NCBI RefSeq assembly: GCF_021018895.1
Contig: NC_079364.1
Location: 11,239,885-11,303,884, forward strand
Source: Seriola aureovittata
Taxonomy: Eukaryota > Chordata > Actinopteri > Carangiformes > Carangidae
Length of the DNA: 64,000 bases
Reading direction: 5' to 3'
Shown here piece after piece: positions 41,146 to 55,085 of this stretch. A model generated the notes under the pieces. The model saw only the letters and a program-made list of their open reading frames with translations. It made no database searches and had not been told where the DNA came from. Every line of letters starts with the position of its first letter. The first letter of the stretch is position 1. The position numbers and the translations under genes were made by a program.

Positions 41146-41841
41146 GGGTTTTTTGTACTGTGCTTCTCTGATGATAGGATTCTCAATTGACTATTTTCTT
41201 TAATCATAGCTTGTATTTACAGTGAGTAAGTGTTGTAGCAGGTGTTGGTATAATAGTAGACTTTTAGTGCCAAGCTCAACACAAATTTATCTACTTGCTT
41301 CCCCGATTTTTCCCTTTTTATCTCTAAATATGACGTACAACCTGTCAGCACGAATATGACGACACGAGCACCAGATTTACCCATAGTACAATGGGTCATT
41401 TTCCCCCCTGTAATCATATTTTTCCTACAATAAAAAGGTGTGGCATAACAAGACCATTAACTGTACTGAGAAGAGAAGAATGTGATACTGGATGATTATG
41501 CACAATCACAGATTATGTTCAATGACTGTGTTTTTAAATGTCCACTGCCAATGTTTTCCTGTTGTGTCTTTCTACAGTATCTGTGCATGCCAATTATGGA
41601 ATGGAAAGGTTAAGTAAAGTTAACTATAGTTACCTAAGGTGAATGTTAAGGTTAGGGTGAGGCAACTAAAAAAAGAAATTGGTCAGTTAGGGAAAGATCA
41701 TTGTTATAGCTAATGAAATGTAGACAGTAATTTCGGCTCTCCTCTCCAGATCTCCTGCATCTACATTTATGTCAGTGACATCAATCATGGGTGGCAGATG
41801 TGTCCGACATGAACATAAGTCATAGGGCTGCGTGACCATAG

Positions 41842-42157
41842 CTGCGTCTCAATTCAGGGGGCACATCCTTCAATGAAGGCATGGCCTTACTGGCCATTGT
41901 TGACCACAGGGTCAAATAGAAATGAGAAGGTCTAGTCTATAGGGGATTTCCTATTTATTTCCTCAGCCAGTGTTTTATTTCTGGAATCCACCAAATTTTC
42001 TTTTTAAAAAGTGATTCCATAGTGACTCACCACCTGATGGATCCTTTGTTGCCCAGGAAACAAAGGAAGCATTTGAAGGAGCCTTGTCATGCCACTGTAA
42101 CACAATCAGTCTTCAAATACATCTGTCGAAGGATGCAGCCTCTGAACTGAGACGCAG
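41842..42157. mobile_element. MITE-like DNA transposon, 316 bp
   Basis: The left end CTGCGTCTCAATTCAG and the right end CTGAACTGAGACGCAG are inverted repeats with one mismatch in 16. The next inner bases are also related: GCACATCCTTC on the left against GCATCCTTCG when the right is reverse complemented. The interior has no coding capacity. I see no convincing target duplication, so the superfamily is unassigned; the terminal text is a familiar fish MITE. Confidence 0.8.
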
Positions 42158-42900
42158 TTCACATATGCTGAGGTTTTCATTTTGCAATCAGCTTGTTTGT
42201 ATTTGAATTTGTACATTTGTATCGTATTGTTGAGTCTGCTCTAGAGGGCAGAGTCACAAAGCTCCTTCTAAACTCAGAAGAGATGGATTGTTTTATAGCC
42301 TATTTTAATTATCTGCTTGATTACGCATATAGTAATATGATTTAATTTGACATTAATATGATTTGGTAAAGATGTATGTATAAGTGGGTCCTGTATGTCC
42401 TGCAGCGATGCACAGGGCCTCTGTCTATTGGGGTAAAAATAACCCACTGGCAGATAATTGCCATAAATACTTAATACCCTTTTATTTTTTGCCACATCCA
42501 CTTATTACCTTAGGATATGTTTAATAGCACCATTTTAGGAGAAGTCAAGAACACACACAATATATGGGTTAAAATTTACAGATAGTTGAAGAGGAAAAAA
42601 AGCATCTCTATCTCATATTAAAACAGAAGAACACAGTATGTGGGCTGAATTACCTATGAAGCACGCTTTTATCTTCATCACAGAATTCTTATTCTTCTAC
42701 TTCAGCAACAATATTAATATCATTGATTGTTAATTATTACAGATTTTTGCAGTGCGATTTTCCTATGGCTTCACTTCGTTTACCCTACAGTAAATGGTAA
42801 TCTTAAAAATAATTTCTCATTCACTGTTGCTGGAAAATGTTTCATCTTAACCAGTCATCTAGATTCAAGGACAGATTGTCGCCATCAATGGCTACAGTTT

Positions 42901-42931
42901 AATGGAGCTAAACAATCAGTTTAGCTCCATT
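42901..42931. repeat. Perfect inverted repeat, 13-bp arms
   Basis: AATGGAGCTAAAC at 42901-42913, spacer AATCA, and the exact reverse complement at 42919-42931. Confidence 0.93.
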
Positions 42932-45900
42932 ATGACTGATCAACCTCCTTGGGAAAGATATATAATTACAGTATATACTTAGTCTCAAACAGACCTGGCT
43001 GCATATTTCAAACATGTTACTTCTGTGCCTGTGGCTTCTATGATCTATTCATGCTTTCACTAGCTCAGAGGAGGCTGCCTGCCTATTGACCTTACCAGGG
43101 GAGAAAGCGGCCTTTAGTGTGCATGTTGGCAGTATTTAAAATGAATGTAGAATAGTATTTTGCTTTAATAGACAAGAGGCTGTTGACGTTTACTTTTCAC
43201 ATTATCATGATGTTTACTATATCTGGATGAGCAATGAGAGCAATTTAAATGCAGGACGAGCTGAGCAATCATACATTTTAATAAACGATTCTGTCAAATG
43301 CATGGTTTGAGAAGAATGCCTTTGAAACTGTAGATATGCATCAAAGGAAAATATGACTAAGCAAGCAGGCTAACTCAGTGTTGCTGAAACAGGAAAAATA
43401 TCCTGTCAGTAATTTAGAGTGTGAGCAGTTTGTTAGAATCCGAAAACGATGGCAGCAGAATAATTATTTTTGACAAGTCGATTGATAGAGTGTTGGGCTG
43501 TTGACAAATTGCAATAACAAAATCCTGTTTCTGTCAGCCACTTTTGTGTATTACTGTTTCCTTTTATATGAACAGAACACTTGTAACATAAAAATTGACA
43601 TTTGAATGGATGCAATCTGTCATTTACAGTATAATTCATATGTCTTTGTCAAATTTAGAGATCTGCACACATGGCATTTTGATGAAAAAAAAAGATGTCC
43701 CTGTTTTAAATAGGAATGGTTGATAATATGAATGTCACTGTCATGGCTTTAAGCAAGAGCAATGGAGTATGCTGTGGAACTACTGGACAGTGACGACTAT
43801 TGTCACACACCTAACACAGACCATATCTGCAATAAGTGTCACACACTGAGTCAGCTCTCTAATATGTCTCTCAATATTTTCTCAGAAGTTTACCAGATAG
43901 CGAAGATTTCTGTTTCTTTCTGTGGTCCAACCAGTCCAGCTGATGACTTGCTTTAATGACAAGAGTTGTTTTTATGTTTTTTCCAAATGCTGGAAGTAAT
44001 ATCGGTGATTGTCTGAAGTCTAAAGTGTGGCATAGTGAAGTTGAGTGTTTGGTGCCTTGGGGAGGTGGAGCATCCTGTTTGTGAAAGTAAGATTTGACTC
44101 TAGGGTGTAAGGAGCAAAGATCTAAACAGTGTGTCTCTCAGTCTCAGGGCAAAGTGTTGAGCTTCCCTCGCCTTGCTCGTTGAGCCACGGTACAGGGAAG
44201 CAGAGAAGCACCATCAAATATCTTCCTTTCTTCACATGAAAAGAAAGAAAATAGAAAATAATGTCAAGAATAATTCTGCACGGTCTCCACTGGATTCACT
44301 AGGATATTGTTTTCGTGGGAAATCTTTATCTCTTACACTTCCTTCACTTAAGTGAAATTTAACACATATTCTATACATCATCAAACAGAACCAATAAAAT
44401 GAGAATCCCCCAATAAATGCAACAGACATTAAAAGATCTGAAAATGTATAAATCACTTCAACAAAATAACATCAACACTTGCTCACAAAGTGTTCCCATA
44501 ATGAGGACCTGAGCGCCCCCAAAGGGACAATTAGAAGCAATGAGAGAGTTCTGCTGACATCGCTGATCTGTAGAATAATTACCACCTCTGCCCTTTGTGT
44601 CGTCCCTGAGGAGAGACCTTTTCACCACAGTGGTGCATAAGTCTGCTGGAAACTTTTACACCTCTGTAATAAACACACACAGAGACGCAAGTTTGTTGTA
44701 AACGTTCAACAACAGACACGCTAGAGTCACCCAAGACGCTGAAGTCTTACACATTTGTTGCATGTAGCGAGACGAGGAAATTAGACATCAACATATTATG
44801 GAGACTGGAGTAAAAACTGTTGCTTTGTCCATTTAAAATCATATTATTTGTGTTTTATTTGCTTTGTTAATTGGTTCATTTATGTCTAACTCCTCTTGTA
44901 GCATTTAGTGATTAATGTTTTTTGACTTGTGTCCTATTTTAGTTGTTTTTATTGAAAATTAAAAAAAAAAAGTACATTTGCCATCCGTCCATCAGTTTTT
45001 ATTTTCCTGTCTGCTCCTGTGCAGATAACAGTAAGAAATACTTTCTTAGCTCCTGAGTAATTCAACTAAAATTGGTCAAAAATAGGTGTGTACCTCACAC
45101 CTAATATGGCAAATGCTTGAGAGGGGTCCAAGTTCAGACTCCATCTCTGTCTGGAGACTTTCTGCCTCCAGTCCAGCCAGTCAGTGCTGACTCCATTCCC
45201 CAGGCACTGTTAGTCACCTCTCAGTATGACGTAGGATTCAACGACTAAGTAATGAAAAACACTTTCAAGACCATTAAATTAAGCTTGACTGTTTGAAGGC
45301 ATAAAAGCTATACTTGAACAAGATGTTGGATAATTGAAAAGTTACTTGCCTAAATCAGTCACCGCACGGCAACTGGACCCTCTTAAAATTGCTTAGAAAT
45401 AATTCTACATAATTATTTAATTATTTAATCGTAATTATCTAATTATTTCTACATAACACTTGTGGGATTCATAGATTTCAATATTTTAGATGGTGTTACT
45501 TCCATTTAAAATGTTGACAGGATTTTCTTTTACCCAATGAAAAATATGTAGAATGTGTACAATTTATGAAATACTTTCTTTGCCAATGGATAAAAGCAGA
45601 GAGAATCTGAGAGCTTTAAAATAGAGGAAATCTACTCTTTGAGTAATACTTAGTGTCAGCCACAGGAATAGGCCAGAATGGTATGATAATGTGCATAACA
45701 GAAAAGAACAAGCTCTGTTCCCCCAGGTAACCAATGACTCCTTGTCAATTTAGCAAATTATATTTCCATTATTTTCTTTTCATTTCACTTATTAGAATGG
45801 TTGCGAAATTAATGAGGGATATACGCGCAATTCAAATTTGCCGTGAAGCACTGTTTTTTTTCTCTCCCTCTACTAATCACATTCCTCTTGAAGGATAGAA

Positions 45901-47216
45901 TGAGAAACAGGGGGGGGGGGGGTGTAGGAGAGCGAGATACAGAGAGAGAGGGTGTGTGTGTTGGGGAGGGGTTGCAAAGGGAAAAGTTGTGGGGTGAGTT
46001 AAGAGGACCCTTGGCAGCAGCTTTAAGAGTCATAGATAAAAGTGAGGGGGTAATGTGACTAGGCTGAGCAGGTGAGGAGCACTGAGATCAGCCTAGAGGA
46101 GAGATAATTACACAGAAGCACAGGGATTACCATGATTCTAGATGAAGTGGAAAAGCCATGCAAAGCATATTATTATGATGAGAGGAAGTAGAACTAGATC
46201 TGTATATAATTTATCCTCTGTGGCAGCATGAGAGGGGAGGATTGAAAAACTTATTTATCCCTGGAGGAGTTCAAGGTATTTAGGCCTAAATAACAAGCAG
46301 GGACACATCAAAGGGTGTCAGGCCACAGAAAGAGCTCCCACCTCGCTGAATACCATGATAGCTGCAAGATCGGTAAACAGATCTATTAAGCGGTGACATC
46401 ACTCATCCTATATATACTTTTTCTGTATTATGGAAATAGATAAAATTATTTTACTAGTCATTTCTGCAAGTATTGATGTTCAGGTTTATGCTTACTAATC
46501 ACTTCCAACTATACAGAATGCTGAGATATCAAAAATTCATACATAATGAAATATACATTCAGGAGTACATACGTAATATGTGTTTAAATATTGATATGTG
46601 ATACAGCCCAGGATCCCGGTACTTATGGTTTTCCACTTTAGGAGCAAAAAGCCAAGAAGTCATACTGATACGATACTATGAAAACATGGGTGTGTGTCGA
46701 AGGATGCGAACAAACTTTTATCCTTTTATCACAGTTTCAAGGCGTATAGTCTCATTTACACTTTATGCCATTTTTATCTACACAGCAGTTGCCTGGCTGT
46801 TACAGTAGAGCATTAACGTCCCTTTACACATTTCTGCCAGCTGTGTTTTTGTCAGCATGTAATTAGCCATAGTAGGTGGGCAAATTAGTCTCAGAGGAGT
46901 GTGTTCTGTTCATGCCCCGGCATGATGTAATATAGACTTGTAGCACAGAATATACAGTTTTTCCACATACCGGCAATTGTGATTATGACATAGATGTAAT
47001 TATGATAGCTGCTTTTTTTATTTATTTGATATTTAATTTGGTCCTACCTCTTGAGTCCCTTGCGTAAATTTCCATATCCTTATTTCAATTGCAGTAAAAT
47101 CAGGCTACATGAGTTAACATCACATCCAAAGGCTACAGAATGAAAAGCATAGGAAATACAGAGCCTGGATTGGCCTTGTGGAATTCCTGCATTGAAAATA
47201 TTCAACATATGGTGAA

Positions 47217-47254
47217 TATATATATATAGCATATATATATATATATATATATAT
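47217..47254. repeat. (TA)n microsatellite
   Basis: TA tract with one central GC interruption. Confidence 0.9.
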
Positions 47255-48345
47255 GAATATATTTATCCTGACTTATCCAGAATAGTAGAACAGTATTAGA
47301 AGAGTATTAAAGAATCAAAAACACCTACACTGGGTTTCAGTTATTCTAGAAAATGTGGTTGAACTGATATACAGTAACTGAGAGGATGTTTACTGGATAC
47401 CTCCTAGGCTGAAGACTGCACTGCTGAGGACTGCAGCCTCAAACACAAGTTTGTGAAAACAGCTCTGAAAAGTGTTAGAGCATTTTTGTGACTTTTTTTT
47501 TTTTTTTTTTTTTTGATCAACACTGGTTCATAACAGTGTATCTGAAAAACTAAAGACCAAATTCCAAACTGATGTGTGCTGTAGATATTCATGATCCCCA
47601 GAGGATGTATTCTAATGATTTCGGAGACACTGTGTTCCTCTGACCCTAGCTTTGCCACCAGGCAATAATTTATTTTTTCCTCCCAAGAAAAAAGTGAAAT
47701 GTAACTGGTAGATGTGGTTTGGGTTGTTGTGCAGCAGATTGTGGATGAGTCATTTCATCGCTGAGGGCCTGTGGGCGAACAGGACACCTCACGGGTGTCA
47801 GGATAGGAGGATGGTGCTTTCAAGCCAAAGCTGATTGGACCCCACAGTGAAGCCAATGAAGTCTGGTGGCCGAAGCCACTGATTCTCTTAACAGGAGACT
47901 CACTGGTTCCCACTAGTGCAGCAACAAGAGGGAAAAGAGCCGAGTGGATGGCTGTTAAATAAAAGTAATTCTCTATGTGATACTCAACTGAAGGTCAACC
48001 TGAGGCATAAAAAGGCGGAAGCTCAGGCTCTAATATTTTACACAGACATCACTTTAAGGCTCAGTGGGGAGGGTCAGCACTTAAGTGTCAAACAAAGGTC
48101 TGTCTTGTCGCCTGTAGTTGTTGAGTTTGTTGCTATGTTATGTTTGTTGTTGTTGTTGTTTTTAGCTGGAAAGATAAAGGGGCCTGTTTCAGAAAGCGGT
48201 TTTAACAAACTCTGAGTTTAAACCTGAGTTTTCAGAACAGCTGATAACAATTAGTTCAGTCAACTCAGTCGAGTTAAGCCCGAGTAAAGCATGTGCATGA
48301 GGAGATTAAAAAGCCATCAATAGAACGCAGATAACATGACTCGTC

Positions 48346-49410
48346 ATGGCAACAGGAGAAAAAAGGGCTCAATCCTCCTCCTTCGCGCCAGTGCAGTTAG
48401 GAATATTCATTAAGGCATATGCAGAATATGAGTATGTATTTAAGGAAAAGATATAGCAATACAGTAACAGTAGCAAAAGAGCACGAGCTGGCATGGCAGA
48501 AAATTGCTAACTGAATCAATATGTAACTATTCATTTATTTATTTATGCAGGTGCAACCAAACAGGTACAAAACCTACTTGGCAGCAACTGAAGATAAAAT
48601 AAACAAACTGTGATGTGGTTTAGCCTAATTACACAGCATTAAGTGGCTACGTTCATCATGTGATATATTTAAGTAGTGAGGGAGATTTCAGCTATTCCAA
48701 ACACTGAAAATATTTATTATTGTCTATTTCAAAGCAACACTTAAATGCTTTTTTTGCCTGCAAGTCTCCATATTTGTGCTTACTGGATATGTTCAAATTT
48801 GATCCCCATTATAGCCAACAAAAAAAGGCTAGGCTGGAAAAAGAGGTAGGGGTCCACCACCACCACCACCACCGCCACTCACAAAGGCAGAAGAGATGGC
48901 CCTCAGTCAAAACAGTCGGCGACCTATTGCTGAAGGCATCTCTGGAGGAAGCTCATCTGACCTAACCACCCTCCAGGACACAAGGGCCTACATAAGAGGT
49001 TCAAATTAATGACACATGAACATACATCATTTTGCCAGTGTTAGCTCAGTGATGCCCACCCATCCATCTTACATGCAACCAAGCACACTGATTTTCTTGT
49101 AGTGGTACAATTCTTTGTAAGTGACTGCTGTTACTTTATTCTAGGTTGTCCTTCAGACATCACAATAGGTGACTCAGAGTTATCCGCAGCACAATTTACC
49201 TCATTCGCCCATGACTTACAATGAAACTAAGCACTGTTAAATTCAGTGTCTTTTTTTGTGCTGCTATTGCGCCCTGTGAAATAGCTGTACAAGGTGTACT
49301 TAGAGAAACAAATTGAAAAATATAATTCAGAAATGGACCACGTAAGGCTGCAGATGCAAAAGATAAAAATAGAAATACAACAGCTGGAACATCAGTTAAT
49401 AGTGGGCGAG
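48346..49410 (+). pseudogene. Harbinger ORF1, Myb/SANT-like protein relic
   Basis: The ATG at 48346 opens MATGEKRAQSSSFAPVQLG. After a frame change near 48452 the text continues NTVTVAKEHELAWQKIAN and meets a stop. This is the trihelix Myb/SANT-like domain of the second protein of Harbinger transposons, which binds the terminal repeats and helps the transposase enter the nucleus. A TTTATGCAG acceptor-like site near 48551 precedes CNQTGTKPTWQQLKIK, matching the C-N-P-[ST]-G-E-K-R-T-W-Q-Q-L-K segment after the usual intron. At 48850-48990 one frame gives PPPPPPPPLTKAEEMALSQN, then SRRPIAEGISGGSSSD. A coiled-coil tail follows at 49294-49410 (YLEKQIEKYNSEMDHVRLQM). Domain order is correct, but there are at least one frameshift and several stops, so it is inactive. 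Confidence 0.85.
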
Positions 49411-49589
49411 GTGCTAACAGGTGGATGGTTTTACTTGCTTCAACAACATAAAAGAATATTAGCCCAACTATTGTACTGCATATGTACTTGCAGGGAATAA
49501 AAAATACTTCATAAAAAGAAAGGCATATTTTCTTTTTTTGACTGGGGAGGTCCAGGGTCAGTCAGTAATGATAGTAGCATATTGTGACT

Positions 49590-49738
49590 CTGACTGCTCT
49601 TCCATCGGTGTGTGTGAGAGTGTGTTTGAATGAATCTGGCATGTATTGAAGGGTGCTTTGAGTAGTTGATAAGACTAGAAAAGCACAATGTAAGTGCAGT
49701 CCATTTACCATTTACCATTTACCATTTTACCATTTACT
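49590..49738 (+). mobile_element. tRNA-SINE 3' fragment with CATTTAC tail
   Basis: The body TGAAGGGTGCTTTGAGTAG, then GATAAGACTAGAAAAGCACA and GTAAGTGCAGT is the 3' body of the same SINE as at 542-796. It ends in about four CATTTAC units (49702-49737). The tRNA head is missing, a typical 5' truncation by incomplete reverse transcription. It is nested inside the Harbinger element and so inserted later than it. Confidence 0.8.
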
Positions 49739-50433
49739 GTGTTGTGTATCAGCGGGGTGGTCAGGATCAATATCAGGATTGTTCACTGGACATTGTTTTC
49801 CTCTAATTGTGTCAGTATTATTGAGAATCAAACATGCCACAATAATGTCACATATCCTATAAAGGCACTGGGGCCAGGCTTTGAGCATCCCAGTGGTCAT
49901 CTCTACCCTTGCTCATGACTATAAAAATGAAGTCAAACACGAAGAATTTGTTCCAAACTGAGAGCATATCCACAATGTGTCATATGAACGATGCGAGAGC
50001 TGAGAATATTGTTCAGATAAGTGACCAATTGTGCAGAAAAACAGAAAAACTCAAACAGATAACCATCGAGGAAAAATAAAACATCCAAATGGGTTCTGAT
50101 CACCCTCTCCCCGACAGAGATTTATAGTATTTGTGTGTTTATAGTATCTGTGTATATAGAGTATTTGTGCTTCAATGTCAACTGGCTTTTTAAGAAATGG
50201 ACAAACCATGTCAGACACTCCCTTCAGTCTGCAAGCTGAAGGAGGAGGAGAAGGAGGAGAGCAGGAGAAACTCAGGGTTAAGAAAACTCGCCAATGATAG
50301 CTTCATGGAATATGTTGCCATAGTAACTGACTCAGTGTTAGGCTGAACTGGCTTTGCAAAAGTGAAAGCCCAGCGTTTCCTTAAACTCTGAGTCAACTGA
50401 GTTTTCACTAAACCCGCTTTCTGAAACGGGGCC

Positions 50434-52641
<2,208 letters not shown>

Positions 52642-52844
52642 TGTAGTAGCCTAATATATATGGCTCCCAGGAGTGTTATGACCAAGTTACCCACTTGATG
52701 TTGTCCATGCTCTGTGGCCTCGAATTAGGCCATATTTTACAGCACCACTTTAAAAGAGCTGTGTTTTGAAGTCTGTGTCTGTTACACTGAACAATAGGAT
52801 GTGTTTCACAGAGGCGGAGGACACGTCCCAGACAAGACCTTTGC

Positions 52845-52863
52845 AAAAAAAAAAAAAAAAAAA
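52845..52863. repeat. Poly-A tract, 19 bases
   Basis: A-run on the plus strand between unique sequences. No retroposed gene was recognised upstream of it. Confidence 0.9.
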
Positions 52864-52994
52864 GAGAAATCAACCATGTTATTGTTGTACCTTGACAAAA
52901 CCAAACCAAGCCATAACTTTTACTGTAACCATGCTGTTGGTATACTCTGTGTTTATTATTAGAAAAAAATATTAGAAAATTAAGTCCTTCCTGA

Positions 52995-53615
52995 GTCTAC
53001 ATCAAGGGCGTAGGTTTTGTCTCAACATTGGTAGGGAGGCAAAAACCCTGCCATCCCTCCAAAACAAAGAGATTGCAAAGAGAAGCTTTGTAATGCTGTC
53101 AACCAAATGGTTTATTAACATATAAGAGCTGAATTTACATTCAGGAATGCCCATTCAAAACATGTACATATATTACATTTGTCCATACGCAAATGTAAAA
53201 TATGTACATGTGTTCAATTTCAATATATGTAAATATGAAATAAAATCATATATGTATTTAAAGTATAACCTACCTAAAAATATATATTGACATATACTTC
53301 TAGCTAATAGAAACATGTGTTTGAGTATGTCTGTTTATATTATAGACATATGTTGCAGAAATGTATATCCAAAGCCAATCAGTATATGTTCATATTATAT
53401 ATGTAGATATAAAAAATAGACATGTATATTTAAATTTGATAAGAAATATATAGATTTTAATAAGCATGTTGTTTAAGAAAGTTGCATTGTACTATGAGTA
53501 TCTCATGTATTTTATAAATTTATATCTTCATATATCCAGAGGATATATATATGTCATTATAGTATGTCCTCTTATGGGTGAAAAAAATGGTAACATCACT
53601 CTTGATAGAGGGACA
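52995..53615. other. AT-rich transition zone before the satellite
   Basis: The start (AGGGCGTAGGTTTTGTCTCA followed by ACATTGGTAGGGAGGC) resembles the end of a fish DNA transposon, but no matching opposite end was found. From about 53150 to 53580 the sequence is very AT-rich and full of near-palindromic ACATATATGT and ATGTACATAT-type words. Satellite-like words (GTCATATATGTCATAAGTCA) begin to appear at about 53613. Confidence 0.4.
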
Positions 53616-53894
53616 TATATGTCATATATGTCATAAGTCATAGTAAGGCATGTAAACATCATAATATAGCATGGCATATAAACATCATGCTATCTTAAGG
53701 CATAAAAGAGCCATAGTATAATAAGGCATAAAAACGTCCTAGTATAGTAAGGCATAAAAAAGTCATGGTATAGTGAAGCATAAAAAGGTCATAGCATAGT
53801 AAGGCATAGAAGTATAATTGTATAGTAAGGAATAAAAGTAAGGCATAAAAAGTCATAGCATAGTAAGGCATAAAGACATCATAGTATAATAAAA

Positions 53895-54050
53895 AGCATT
53901 CAATTCGCCTATAAACTGGAGAAGCTGGAGTACTTAAAAACCTATGCAGGTACAGGAAGAACACGCAAACTCAACACAGAAAGGCCCCAGGCTCGAACCC
54001 AGGACTTTCTCACTGCAAGGCGACAGTTCTAACGACTGCCATGTCACCCC
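53895..54050 (-). mobile_element. V-SINE (DANA/HE1-type) 5' part inside the array
   Basis: On the minus strand the text GGGGTGACATGGCAGTCGTT, then AGAACTGTCGCCTTGCAGTG, CCTGGGTTCGAGCCTGG (B box GGTTCGAGCC at about 53990-53999), CCTTTCTGTGTTGAGTTTGC and GTGTTCTTCCTG is the tRNA-like head and core start of a fish V-SINE. The 3' tail is cut short by satellite monomers. Satellite units lie on both sides, so the SINE inserted into the array or was captured by its growth. Confidence 0.82.
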
Positions 54051-54244
54051 AAAAAAGTGATAGTATAGTAAGTTATAAAAACGTCATAGTATAGTAAGTC
54101 ATAAAAAAGTAATAGTATAGTAAGGCACAAAAAAGTCATAGTATAGAAAGGCATAAAAATTCATAGTTTAGTAAAGCAACAAAAAAAAGTCATAGTATTG
54201 TAAGGCCTATAAATGTCATAGTATAGTAAGTCCTAAAAAGTCAT

Positions 54245-54695
54245 TGTTATGCATGGCACCAGATCGCTGTTGCATACCGTTCGCTAGTTTTTTTTGTTCT
54301 CTCCCTTGCTCTTTCTCTCTTTCTCTCTCTCTCTTTACCTGTCTCTCCAAAAGGACTCCAGCACCTATTGACACTCGCTGTCAATTATGCCCTGACATAA
54401 AAAGAGGGACTGTTGTGCAGAGAGGGCCCCTGTTGCCACAGTTGCCACCTACCTGTGAAGTGCTTAGGAGTGGAATCGCCTCCCAACCTGATCCTGGCTC
54501 GGCAGCACTTCTCTTGTTCTTTTTGGCCAGGATCTGCACCCCTCTTTTGTTTGCTTTAGTTTTGTTGAGTACATTCCATTTTTGGTTATGTTTGAAATAA
54601 ACTTATTCTTGATCGGCATATCTGTCTGGTGTCCTTCTATAGATTTCGGCCTCCAGTTTTAGCCTGTACTTTTACTAATAGGGAGGCTGTAATTC
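54245..54695 (+). mobile_element. LTR-like insertion, possible solo LTR
   Basis: A 451-bp block of unrelated sequence interrupts the satellite. It begins TGTTATGC, includes a T/C-rich tract, a TATA-like ATAAAAAG at about 54399, and an AATAAA signal at 54596-54601 followed by GT-rich sequence. That order fits a retroviral-type long terminal repeat with promoter and polyadenylation site. The satellite bases TCAT occur directly before (54241-54244) and after (54696-54699), consistent with a 4-bp target duplication, though the satellite itself supplies this word often. The right end (CTGTAATTC) lacks the usual CA. No gag or pol is present. The open frame at 54244-54600 resembles no known protein. 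Confidence 0.5.
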
Positions 54696-55006
54696 TCATA
54701 ATATAGTAAGGCAAAAATGCCACAAAGAAAGGCCCTGGGCCAAGGAAGAAATAGTATAGTAAGGCATAAAAACATCATAGTATATTAGGTCATTAAAACG
54801 TCATAGTATAATAAGGTATATAAATGTCATAGTATAGAAAGGCATAAAAAAGCCAAAGTATGGTAAGACACAAAAACGTCATAGTATGATAAGATAAAAA
54901 ATGTCAAAAAATGTAATTGTATAGTAAGGTATAAAAATGTAAAAAAAAAAACGTCATAGTATTGTTTGGCATAAAAACGTCATTGTATAATAAGGCATGA
55001 AAATGT

Positions 55007-55085
55007 CATGGACTTGAACCCACAACCTTCATATGGCAAGGCAAGAGCTTTATCTTTTGACTAAACAACCAACTTAACCTTTCAA
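55007..55085 (-). repeat. tRNA-like module 1 in satellite
   Basis: On the minus strand, a TTGGTTGTTTAGTCAAAAGA area (weak A box), AAAGCTCTTGCC and the B-box-like GGTTCAAGTCC (55010-55020) form a degenerate tRNA-like unit. It sits alone, 2.4 kb left of the other modules. Confidence 0.65.

Larger units (their letters stand above)
35931..41841. other. Mostly unique sequence, no gene
   Basis: No gene supported. Contains an (AT)n tract at 36381-36419; a T-run at about 38238-38257; a slightly GC-richer block at about 37990-38080 without recognisable protein; an (ATT)n(TAG)n tract at 40853-40916; and a perfect hairpin at 41091-41145. The open frames at 37.8-38.1 kb and 39.4-39.6 kb resemble nothing known to me. 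Confidence 0.45.
42158..48178. other. Mostly unique sequence, no gene
   Basis: No exon or RNA gene supported. Contains a perfect hairpin at 42901-42931, a 13-base poly-G at 45910-45922, an interrupted TA tract at 47217-47254 and a 22-base T-run at 47493-47514. The segment at about 43060-43330 is repeat-free and AT-rich and might be conserved. Confidence 0.45.
48179..50433 (+). mobile_element. PIF/Harbinger element remnant, 2.25 kb
   Basis: The left end GGGGCCTGTTTCAGAAAGCG and the right end, reverse complemented, GGCCCCGTTTCAGAAAGCGG form the terminal inverted repeat of a fish PIF/Harbinger family; AACTCTGAGTT-type sub-terminal motifs follow on both sides. Between them lies a broken Myb/SANT-like ORF1, but no trace of the DDE transposase ORF was found, so the copy was non-autonomous or lost it. 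A tRNA-SINE fragment with CATTTAC tail (49590-49738) is nested inside. The flanks (AAG and AGA) do not show the 3-bp duplication expected of the superfamily, so either the ends have decayed or the exact border is off by a few bases. Confidence 0.85.

Noticed and set aside
46600..46690. MITE end near the CCCGGTACTTATGG text
   Set aside because: No matching inverted end or target duplication was found nearby.
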